This document shows, piece after piece, positions 1 through 8,160 of a stretch of 14,647 nucleotides of DNA. Position numbers and translations under genes: made by a program. Where the stretch lies: NCBI GenBank assembly GCA_009602725.1, contig WELB01000296.1, positions 100,423 to 115,069 of the forward strand. The letters run 5' to 3'. This DNA is from Spirogloea muscicola (taxonomy: Eukaryota; Streptophyta; Zygnematophyceae; Spirogloeales; Spirogloeaceae). Position 1 is the first letter of the stretch; each line of letters opens with the position of its first letter. The notes under the pieces were generated by a model. It was not told the origin of the DNA. It did no database searches and was given only the letters and a program-made list of their open reading frames with translations.

Positions 1-1
1 G

Positions 2-3000
2 CCGCCGGCCGGCGGCAGCGGCGGCGGCGGCAGCGGCCGCCTGCGCACGCTGCAGGCGCTCTCCGTCTTCCAGCACTCCTCCAACAGCGGTGTGTGCCGT
101 TCGTTTGTGCCGTTTGTGCCACTGCCAGTCCTTACCTTCTTACCAGCATGGACCCATCATCTGACCAGCCTCTGACATGGGCGCCCATCTAACTGTGGGA
201 ATGCTGACCGTCTGGGCGAGCTTCATTGGTGGCGCAGGGCTGCTGCGCAGCGCGCATCTGTACCTGGAGAACGGGATCGTCTCGGTGTGGCAGCAGGAGG
301 GCGTGCTGTCGGCGTCCGCGTACGATCTCGTCAACGAGCCCCGCGTGTCCATCTTCCACCTCTTCTCCAAGGCCGATGAGGTCCGCCTGCAGCCACTGCC
401 ATTGCACAACCCCGCCTTTGTCCGTGCCGTGCCCGCAACTCGGAGCGGACGGCACTTTGCAGCAGCACGCTGGCTCAGTCCATGTAGCAGAGTGCTCCCT
501 CAGTACCATGATGGGCTTGTCCTAAGGACGACCAGCCGTCAGGACAGTGCCAAACCCTGACATTGCTGGGCGGTCCAAAGATGGTCCTTTTGTTCCCCTC
601 TGGCTCTGCGTGATGGCCCCAACATCGGGCTGACATTGGGATACTGCCCAACAGGGCCGGCAGTGCGGCCAGCAATGCAGCCAGGGCCATAGACATTCAA
701 AGTATCCACCTTGGTCGGTAGTGTGGCCGGCCATCTTGCCTAGTTGCAGTCCCGCAGTCCCTGCCCTTCTAAAGGCGCCACATTTGTCTGTCAGTGCCGT
801 TGCATCTCATACAATCGGACCTTCCACGGAAGGTGGTGCTCACCAAACCGGTGGCTCTGTAGTCGCAGCTATGGCTGTAGTGTGCCTGACTACGCCTCAC
901 ACCCCCCCTTCATGTCAGCAGTGCTCTCTGGCAACAGGCTAGCGTGCACCAATGCTGCACAGGTTTAGCGGTTAACCTCATACAGCGGGGCTCCAAAGGC
1001 AGGACTTTTCTGCATGCAGGCAACCAACATTGATCGCTGTCGCTGTGTAGACTGGGGCGGGAGGGCTCAGAAGCCTTCTGGGCACCTGCTTATGACGAAG
1101 CTGTTGAACAGGCCGCCGGAAGAGCTGCGTGAAAGCCCGGAGCTGTCCCACTGCACCAACTGACCCATGCAGCAGCGGTGCACTACGGACGCGTGCATGT
1201 GCAGTTCATGGCAAGTATCCGGCAGGCGAGCGAGCTGGCAGGCTGGCACACCCTGTTGGAATTTGGGGACCACCGCAGCATCCCAGCAGAGCTGCCACCC
1301 ATCCTGAGCGCCTCCCTGTGAGCCCCAGTCTATGTACTCATGCCAATCCTGGATGTGCCTCACCCTCGCAGAAATGATTCTGGTGCGCCGAATGAACAAA
1401 CCCGCTCTTAGCTGATTATAAAGCAAAGCGGGTTCAACTCACATTCTACACTGTAATGGTTGTTTCTGCTGTTATGTCAACGCCCGGCGTCCAGCAATGC
1501 TGCCCTGCAGCATGCACCCGCTCTGGCCGAGGATCTAGCAATCCTGGAGTTTGAGATCCGGCGGCACCAGCAGGCCCAGTCCCTGAGCTCCTGCAGCTAC
1601 CACAACTCTGTAAGGATTTCAGTACTCTGCACATGTTCAAAGCTGTTCATGGTGTGGCACTGGCATACTAGGCGAAACGCATACCAGTGCGTTTGGGGCT
1701 TGGATCTAACTCTCCCTGCATACCTGGTCATTATGTAGCAGTAGAGCTGTCAGAGGCACCTCAGCCAGCGAGCCAGCTGTAAGTGGCAGTCAGCATGGGA
1801 TATGATTCTTTTGGAAGACAGCATGCGAAGTAACTCACGTGGAGGAGACTTGAGAACCTGATGACTCTTGTTGCTACGTGCAGAGCGGGCTGCCATTCAG
1901 TGGCGAGGAGCTGGGGAACCACAGCAGCGGTCAGCAGCATGGGAAGAACGAGGTTGCATTGGAGGCACAGCTCGCCGCGCAGTGCAACGAGTGGAGGCAG
2001 GCCATGTTTGCGGATGAGGACTCGGACCTGCAGACCCACTTTGAGCGAGCGCCGCTCGGGCATGCGGCAGACTGGAGCCCCACGAGCCAATCGGAGGCCA
2101 ACTTTGAAGTTGGAGGAGCCGGCTGGCCCTCTCCATATGCCGGTCTGCTGCCAGTGCTTCACCACACTTGACCATCTATCATGTTGCATGGCTAGCAACA
2201 TCCAGATTGCTAGCTTGCCATTACATACATCTGGGCATGCCAACTGCGCATGCATGATCGAGTGCTGCTGGTCTCGCAAAGGCATCTGCGAATGCCACGC
2301 GTGTTACCACAGTCGCGGAGCCAGCGTTCTCCACAGATGTAATGTTGGCCTGTAGGAGACTGATGACGGGCCTTCGACTGACGTTGCGCATCAGGTCTTG
2401 TGGGAGGCCTGAGCCCGTCGGGGATGCACTCGTCGTCCCGGCTGCCCATGCAGGGCGCACCGCAGTTCTCCCTGCAGAGCTCCCCCCGCACCTCTGCATT
2501 CCACCAACCGCCAAACTTCGGCGGCGGCAGCCGGCTGCACCTCCCCCGCTCCCTGTTGTTGTCGCCTTCGGCAACCCATCTGTCGCTCGACACGGCAGGC
2601 CTGTACCAGCAGCGCAAGGCGGCCTTCGGTGACCGCGCGTCGCTGCTGAGGCCGAGCAGCTACCCATCTGCATCCTGCACGATGTTCCACAGCCAGCAGC
2701 AACACCGCTGCAGCATGGCTGAGGACGGGGTCCCATGGAATGCTGTCAGTAGCAGGGACCTTCCTCTGAGACGCTGCAACTCTGCAACTCTGGAGCGAGC
2801 AAGCTTTCACCATCCGTATGCCCACCATCCTCCCGGCAGCTGCAACTGCAGTGCCAGTCCTACTAGCTGTCCAGGACGCTCAAGCAGGGGTTTCACCACA
2901 TACATGAACGACGCAGTGCAGTGCCACAGCCCCATCAGCTGCTTCGCCTTGCCCGGAGAGGAGCAGGGCCAGTGCGAGACATCTCACCTGCGCTGCGAGC

Positions 3001-4699
3001 ACAGGACGGCGGCTGTGCTTGGCTTGTCGCCTGCGAGCAACCTGGACCTTCCCATGGAGCTGGCAGCCAGTCCTGCGACTCTGCCGATGAGCAGGTCTTA
3101 CTCAGCTTTCCCGGCGCCTGTGACCACATCAGGCGCGGGCGCCCATGACAGTCAGATGGTGACAGCCGCAGTAGACTTGGAGGAGCAGCAGCAGTTGGCC
3201 TCACCACTGACTGGAAGCTTCACGTCCAGCGACAACCCCAGAGCCACTGTCTCGCGAAGCAGCGATGACCCTTTGGAAGATGATGATTGTTGCCACGATA
3301 ACAGTGCTGTCTCGGCAACCCAGTACAATCATTACCTTCCTCGGACAAACTCCACCGAGATCACAGCTGAGCAGCTGGCACAGGTCTTCATATTTATGGC
3401 CAACCATTCCTTGGCCAAGCAGCATTGGATGCGCTTGCTGTCGCTTGAGAGACTTTGCACGAGAGCAGCTGGCATCGTGACCACTGTCTTCTGCAGTGGC
3501 TGCTGCATAGGCAGGGTGTGTAGATTGTGCAGAGGCTGCGCAGACCTGCTTTTGATCAAAGCCGTGATACCTTCTGGGTTTTCATCTCAAGAATGCCTCT
3601 GCTGTTGATTGAAGAAGAACTTACATAAGCGTCCACCCTGACATGACATGCAGTACTTCCACATGCCCATCACGGAAGCCTCCAAGGAGCTCCGAGTAGG
3701 CCTCACTGTTCTCAAAAAGCGCTGTCGCGCATTTGGGATCCAAAGGTGGCCACACCGCAAAATGAAGAGTCTCGAATGCCTCATCACCAATATCAAGGTC
3801 AGATTCTTCAGCAACTACAGCTGTGCCACTCAATGTGCTCATGCAGTATGGAGGCACTTAACTCCTGCAAAGACTGTCACAGTGCCCCATGACAGGTGAA
3901 ACGTAGGTCACAGAGAACAGATTGTCAAGTAGTCTCCATAGGACAAGGATGACATGCATGCAAGTGAAGGCAAGCCCAGCGTCTGATAGTCAGACATAAG
4001 CATGACACATCAGTGTCTTGATGACCAGACAATCAATTCCTTTGTGCTCAGGAGCATCTCTCATAGAAGCACTCACCCAATATGTACAAAATGTAGCAGG
4101 CATACAGAGCTGCTAATTAGCTATACTTAGCAAGTGTTATAAAACTGATGTCAGCATTTGCTTGATCTCAGGAGCTTTCCAAGGGGCCTGAGGGCCACAC
4201 ATCTGATCGCGTGGAGAGTGCAGTGAAGGAGCTTGAATCTCAGAGGAAAAGGATGGCTGATGCACCATCAGTCGACCTACCCGACAAGACAAAACGACTC
4301 CGTCAGGTGAGTCCTTCGTTGTCAGTGGCATTATGATCGAGGATTCAGTGGACATGACTTTCTTCAGCGTACAGTGTACAAGTATTACAACATCCATGCA
4401 GTTCTGACTAGATCTGCAGTTCCACATGGAGAGGCAGCCTAGCTCGTTAGAACAGCGTACGATCGTGAATCTGTGTTCGTAAGTTATTAAGAGATTGTCC
4501 TTTGTCTCACATGTAGGCTTGTTTCAAGGCCAGCTACAAAAGAAGGCGCCATGCAAGTCTGAGTAAAAATCATGCCCACGCCCAAGAGAGCCCAGCTGAA
4601 GCTGATCATCTGGCCTGCTCGAGGTCCTCGGCGGGTCATGAAACACTCAGATATACAGCAGGTCCAGTGGAACAGGTTCCTGCACAAGCAGGCGACTAG
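2..4699 (+). CDS. RWP-RK domain transcription factor, multi-exon, 5' partial
   Basis: Likely a nuclear DNA-binding regulator; in algae and plants RWP-RK proteins act in nitrogen responses and gamete or egg-cell programmes. Proposed exons: 2-89, 238-428, 1071-1128, 1173-1317, 1495-1609, 1884-2142, 2395-3383, 3654-3797, 4172-4306, 4517-4699. All junctions are GT-AG and join in phase, giving 769 codons including the TAG at 4697. The RWP-RK domain (about residues 606-663) spans the 3383/3654 junction, with LAQ joined to [13 protein letters not shown] and then RWPHRK. Before it lie a long Ser/Pro/Gln-rich stretch (exon 2395-3383) and an acidic patch (DPLEDDD). After it come a charged segment (ELESQRKRM) and a basic cluster KASYKRRRH, a likely nuclear signal. 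No PB1 domain is visible, so it is not a typical NLP. I do not recognise the N-terminal exons. The donor near 429 and the 44-nt intron 1129-1172 are the weakest calls. The start codon is outside the window. Exons from 1495 onward are the most secure; the first four could belong to a separate gene. Confidence 0.8.
429..1070 (+). other. long intron of the RWP-RK gene, no gene seen
   Basis: This stretch of about 640 bases lies between candidate exons 238-428 and 1071-1128. All frames are broken by stops and I see no domain, tRNA or repeat of note. A small exon could be hidden here, because the donor near 429 (GTGCCC) is weak and alternatives exist at 420 and 424. Confidence 0.4.
3654..3797 (+). 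other. RWP-RK domain core exon
   Basis: This exon encodes 48 residues with phase 0 at both ends (acceptor ATGCAG, donor AAG/GTCAGA). It reads [13 protein letters not shown], then [20 protein letters not shown]. This matches the family pattern: a helix with A.ELGV-like spacing, LKK.CR..GI, and the signature RWPxRK. In the family this segment is the DNA-binding helix region. The preceding exon ends with ITAEQLAQ, which supplies the first helix. Confidence 0.93.
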
Positions 4700-5247
4700 C
4701 TGCAGCATCTGCCCCAGATCTGCACATTGCTGAGAAGCAGCTCCTCCTGGTTTGTGCACTCCATGCCAGCCTTCCACCAGGACAGCATGTTCCACTGTCC
4801 AAGAAAGCGTGGCTACCAACACTGCACAAATTCCAGGTCAAGAGCTCTCTGGTATCTGCTGAAAGCTTATCTGTTAACAGCCTGACTGCCAGCACGAGGT
4901 TTGGTGGTGGTGACACAGTAAAGGTTCAGGCGAATGTGTGTAGTCCTTGGCCAAAATTGTGGTCCACTGTTGGCTACCTATTTTGTACAGTCCACATGTC
5001 ATTGGGCGCAGCCCTATTTACTTCTGTTCATATTCAATAGTTAGAGTGGCCGGCAGCTAAGCAACTGCTGACTATCAATCCCACATCATTGGCATACTTA
5101 TCAATTCTTCCACAGGCTAATTGCCAGCGGGTTCTGCTCGCTCCTGCACTGCACCTGTGCTTCAGAGCCCAGAGCTTGCAGCACTTTTATGCTCATAGCT
5201 GGCCACGGCTTTATTCAGCGTCTCTAGTACAGTTTTGGCAAATTCCT

Positions 5248-5252
5248 TGTAA
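5248..5252 (+). promoter_or_regulatory. candidate poly(A) signal TGTAA
   Basis: TGTAA is the usual green-algal polyadenylation signal. This is the first one I find on the + strand after the RWP-RK stop at 4699 and would give a 3' UTR of about 560 nt. A second TGTAA lies at 5891-5895. A five-base motif is weak evidence by itself. Confidence 0.35.
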
Positions 5253-6182
5253 TTTGATCTCTCTTAGAGTGTTGAGTGTTTCTTGACAGACTTGGCTGCA
5301 ATTTTGGTTAGTATATGATTTTTTGCCTCTGAAGCCCGCTTTCTGTTGAGAGCCCTTCAGAAACTGTGAGGAATATTTTTCATTTTTCACGAAGTACTCA
5401 ATCATGCACTTGGCCGGCAGGCAGTGTGCTTAGACCAGGGCTTGCACTTTCAATGCGTCTAGGTGTTAGGCAGGAAACTCGACAATATCAACGGAGTACA
5501 TTATTGCGCCAGGCTAGATGCACCAGATGAGTCCTCTGCCTATCCAATTGCCTTCTGTGCAGATCAGACCTAGGAACGTGTATCCAGCATTGAAGTGCTT
5601 CGTATGCGGAGCTCATGGTGACCCCTTGATCACAGGTGCTCAGCTAGCTACTTCATACTGCTCCTTCACATGCGCGCTCTGTTGAGAGGAAGCCTTTGCA
5701 GCCAAATCATGATATGCCGGACATGCAGTACCCCACCTAATAGCAAGTGATGGAGGGGCCCCCTAGTATCGCTGCTTGTCAAGTGTGGGTCTGCAGGATT
5801 TTATCATACTCTCAGGAGAAGGCTTGAGTCGTCAATAAGAAGACAGCAAAAGAAGTACCACCACCGTGTCCCTGATGACCTGATATAACCTGTAACCTGA
5901 TAACCTGTCCCTGACCCTCACACTTGGCGCCTCGGGTAGTCTTCAATGGTAAATTTCTCTCACAACATTATTCTCTACTACTTAAGAAGCTTGATGCAGC
6001 TCAACTTGCTCAATCAGTCTTGGAGAAGGTAAGGAGAAAGCTGTCCAGATTTGCCCTCCACTTCTTCTGTTCTGCATTCTTGTCTGTCCTATGTTCATTC
6101 CTGCAAAGGAGAGACGGCTGGCTGAGACTCTGAACAGTCAGCCCAAGTGTGGGGCAGAAAGTGCTATAAGTCATTCTTTTCG

Positions 6183-6238
6183 GTAACACAAGTGCTCTTG
6201 TTCGGTATAAGTCAACCGACCAAGAGCACTTGTGTAAC
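6183..6238. repeat. foldback: 24-nt inverted repeat with 8-nt loop
   Basis: The arms are 6183-6206 and 6215-6238. The core ACACAAGTGCTCTTG pairs perfectly over 15 bp, and the full 24-bp stem has two mismatches. The loop is ATAAGTCA. Such a short-loop hairpin could be a small-RNA precursor, a minimal foldback element or a recent hairpin mutation. It lies in no recognised gene. Confidence 0.85.
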
Positions 6239-6829
6239 AAACGCCAGCTGGCAGGTGATGGCAGGTGACTGCTATGCCAAATCATATTTCGGGCTCAATA
6301 TATACCGTAGCAAGACCATCTGCTTGAATGCTTACACGCCCGTAAGTGTCCATAACCTTCCTCCAAGCAGCCAGTGAACTTGCATACATTGCGCATTGGC
6401 AAGAAGGAAAAATGCAGGTGGCTGCAAGAGGGCCGGCTTACAGCAGAAAACCATGCTGTGGGCTGCTGAGCTGAAAATGTCTTAGGCTACAGAGCTCTGC
6501 CTCCTCTCAGAGCATGTCAGCCTATGTCGCAGTACCCGTATCTTACAGTTACCAGGTACAGTGAATCACCCTGAAGACGAGTGCTGGTAGGTGAGACTCT
6601 CATTCAAGAGCAATGTGGGGGGTAGGGTGGCTCCTCCAGCTGAGGAAGAAGCGGCACACAGCCAACAGTCCTCAGATGAGAAGCTTAGGCTTCCCCGTTG
6701 ATCTTGTGCGTTCCTTGTGCTGGCTCTTTACCCACCCCCTTCTTGAAAAGCTCTGAGACTTGTGGCTGCTCAGTAAGTCCTAGTCAGCGGCCGCGAATCG
6801 CAAAAGTAGCAGCCTGAATGAAGAAATGA

Positions 6830-6862
6830 AATGAAAGAAGAATGAAAGAAGAATGAAAGAAG
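6830..6862. repeat. tandem repeat, AATGAAAGAAG x 3
   Basis: Three perfect 11-bp units lie in a purine-rich run (6825-6868). On the minus strand this pyrimidine-rich tract sits just downstream of a possible decayed LINE C-terminus, so it may derive from an element tail. Confidence 0.9.
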
Positions 6863-6880
6863 AAAGGTTATCTTGAACGA

Positions 6881-7083
6881 GGGCGACGGAGAGTTGCCCG
6901 GCCTAAGACCTGAGCGGCAGCCTGGGCACGACTAGCGGCAAAAGCAAGGCGTGTGGCAAGGAATGCTACAGAATGCCAAACTCATAGACCTGAGAGCCGG
7001 AGGCGTTGAAGTCTGCCTGCTCCCTTGGTGCCGTTGAGACACAGTGCATCTACAAGCCGGTGCAAGAGGAAGCGCAAGAGAGT
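6881..7083 (-). pseudogene. possible decayed LINE C-terminal fragment
   Basis: Read on the minus strand across an in-frame stop, this stretch gives LLRFLLHRLVDA and later SRAQAAAQVLGRATL. The matching parts of the better copy read LIQHLARLVDARR and QRSQALALHQRAGRAL, in the same order and roughly the same spacing. The identity is low, so I treat it as a tentative ancient copy. It lies at the left edge of the LINE nest in the same orientation as the minus copies at 7549 and 7781. Confidence 0.3.
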
Positions 7084-7182
7084 GTGAGTCGCTCGGTACT
7101 CGCCCAGCCCAGACACGTCGCCCAGCCAGACAGTCGGGGTGGGTTGTCCCAGTCGGAAACCCAGTTAAAAGGACATTTCTAA

Positions 7183-7233
7183 GGCTAGCATTGGCCTCCC
7201 TTTCAATTTCATGCGCACCGCGCGCCTTCTCTC
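7183..7233 (+). mobile_element. LINE 3'-UTR fragment
   Basis: About 50 bp closely match the 3' UTR of the + strand LINE at 9811-9861, with the shared string TTGGCCTCCCTTTCAA and then CGCGCGCCTTCTCT. Only this short tail piece is recognisable. It ends at CTTCTCTC, the same place where the copy at 9862 stops, and abuts a T-rich run that reads as the A-tail of a minus-strand element. Confidence 0.7.
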
Positions 7234-7234
7234 A

Positions 7235-7260
7235 TTTTTTTATTTTTTTTATTTTTTTTA
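7235..7260 (-). repeat. A-rich tail with 9-nt period
   Basis: The + strand has T7, then A-T8 twice, then A. On the minus strand this is an A-rich tail with a T roughly every nine bases. It lies downstream of the minus-strand LINE C-terminus that stops at 7549 and of its GGGCTGG hairpin at 7400-7418. It therefore fits the 3' terminal tail of that element. Confidence 0.6.
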
Positions 7261-7399
7261 TAATTTTCATTTGAAAATTAGAAAGCGTCAGTTTGTACAA
7301 CGGCAACGGAGGAGGCGAGGCTGGCCACGCCGGGGGTTGGCTACAACTAGACGCCTCACGTACAGAAGAAAGAAGAAAGGGCTCGCCCATTGAGGATAG

Positions 7400-7418
7400 G
7401 GGCTGGAAAAACCAGCCC
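7400..7418 (-). repeat. GGGCTGG hairpin, copy 1
   Basis: GGGCTGG, a 5-nt loop and CCAGCCC form a perfect 7-bp stem. In minus sense it is preceded by a T-run and lies about 130 nt after the stop codon of LINE copy A. It shares stem and T-rich flank with four more hairpins at 8141, 10191, 10612 and 12475. Confidence 0.8.
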
Positions 7419-7780
7419 AAAAAAGAATGAACAAAGTACGAGAAGGGGGCCAGGAAATTTCGTGTATTTGAAACAAACGAAGGCCAAAGGCCAAGTACAA
7501 AGGCAAGCACATCTAAAGACCTACATAATCTACAGCAAAGTGACCCGCTCAGTAACCACGGGTCAATACATAAAGGTCGCTAATCGATGCCTGAGTACTA
7601 GATGTCAGATACGAAGCCCTTCTGCCACCAACTAGAGCTCGGCCAGCTTTCTGGTGCAAGGCATTAGCCTGAGCACGCTGCAAACAGGCCGAAACACGTC
7701 GTCGCAAGAAAGACAGAAGGGGGCCAGGGGAAGCGCTAAGATAAACAAGCACACAAAGAGAAAAAGCAGCTACGAATCAC

Positions 7781-8032
7781 TCAGTAACCCCTGCTAAGCA
7801 GCCGCAGATCAGAGATGCTAGTCTCCTGGAAGTGGGTCCCCTGGCCAGAGCCAGAGGCAGCAGCGAAGGTTCTGCCGGCACGAAGGTGCAGCGCACGGGC
7901 CATAGACCTCTGCAGCGAGACGGCCAGGCGCATACGGTACACTTGCGCCAGGGACCCGGCTGCAGGAAAGTCGACCGGCTCCCCATCGAAGCGACGGGCG
8001 ATGGTGTGGCGGGCGAGCAGGTTGAGGCACCT
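7781..8032 (-). mobile_element. 5'-truncated LINE copy B
   Basis: The open minus-strand frame ending at the TGA at 7781 encodes about 85 residues of the LINE C-terminus: LNLLARHTIARRF, YRMRLAVSLQRS, ALHLRAGR and finally SDLRLLSRGY. The order matches LIQHLARLVDARR, YRMRLSLSLQRS, ALHQRAGR and SDLFVLTRGY in the + copy. The frame is intact. It could be the C-terminal end of the older minus copy at 9863-11200, split off by the + insertion, but about 95 residues would then be missing. The right end meets a + strand element end near 8033. Confidence 0.75.
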
Positions 8033-8160
8033 GACCTGCACTTGCTGACTAGAGGTTACTGAGAGCCTCCTTGTCGTCTTAGCACTTGGTCCCCTGCTTT
8101 CTGCGCCATTCGGCTCCTTCTGACCTTGTCCATTCCTTTTGGGCTGGCTTCTCCCAGCCA
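8033..8160 (+). mobile_element. LINE 3'-end fragment with hairpin
   Basis: The first 30 bases encode DLHLLTRGY and a TGA stop (8060-8062), the conserved end of the LINE protein. About 80 bases of 3' UTR follow, ending in the GGGCTGG hairpin. Its DNA differs from both neighbouring copies, so it is a third subfamily, cut to its last nine codons. It joins head to head with minus copy B. Confidence 0.65.

Larger units (their letters stand above)
4700..6829. other. 3' UTR then unassigned intergenic DNA
   Basis: No convincing gene is seen. The first 550 bases or so are probably the 3' UTR of the RWP-RK gene. One short open stretch at about 5924-6036 on the + strand ends at a good donor (GAGAAG/GTAAGG) and could be an orphan exon, but it has no recognisable partner. 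ACCTGAT/ACCTGTA-like short direct repeats lie at 5876-5915. The foldback at 6183-6238 is listed separately. Confidence 0.4.
7235..7752 (-). mobile_element. 5'-truncated LINE copy A
   Basis: The minus-strand open frame ending at the TGA at 7549 encodes a fragment of the LINE C-terminus: CLQRAQANALHQKAGRAL, then SDLYVLTRGY. It aligns with SLQRSQALALHQRAGRAL and SDLFVLTRGY of the + copy but is clearly diverged, so it is a different subfamily. Recognisable coding begins only near 7710. The 3' side holds about 130 nt of UTR, the hairpin at 7400-7418 and the A-rich tail. No function is expected from this fragment. Confidence 0.75.

Noticed and set aside
1390-1440. tRNA-like GGTTCAACTC with paired AACCCGCT/AGCGGGTT
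   Set aside because: No acceptor, D or anticodon arms; it lies in an intron and is only an 8-bp hairpin.
2221-2828. Minus-strand frames opposite the RWP-RK gene
   Set aside because: They are shadows of the long serine-rich exon and intron; Cys/Arg-rich composition and no domain.
7044-7274. + strand frame with a T-tract-encoded phenylalanine-rich end
   Set aside because: It crosses a LINE 3'-UTR fragment and the T-rich tail; the Phe run is the T-tract.
7232-7512. Minus-strand frames in the 3' UTR of LINE copy A
   Set aside because: The lysine-rich end is the A-rich tail and the rest is UTR; not a gene.
7832-8032. + strand frame leading into LTRGY
   Set aside because: Only the last nine codons (8033-8062) are LINE sense; the rest is antisense to minus copy B.
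7781-8062. Twin-priming inversion of one LINE insertion
   Set aside because: The two C-termini (SDLRLLSRGY and DLHLLTRGY) differ at many bases, so they are not from one template.
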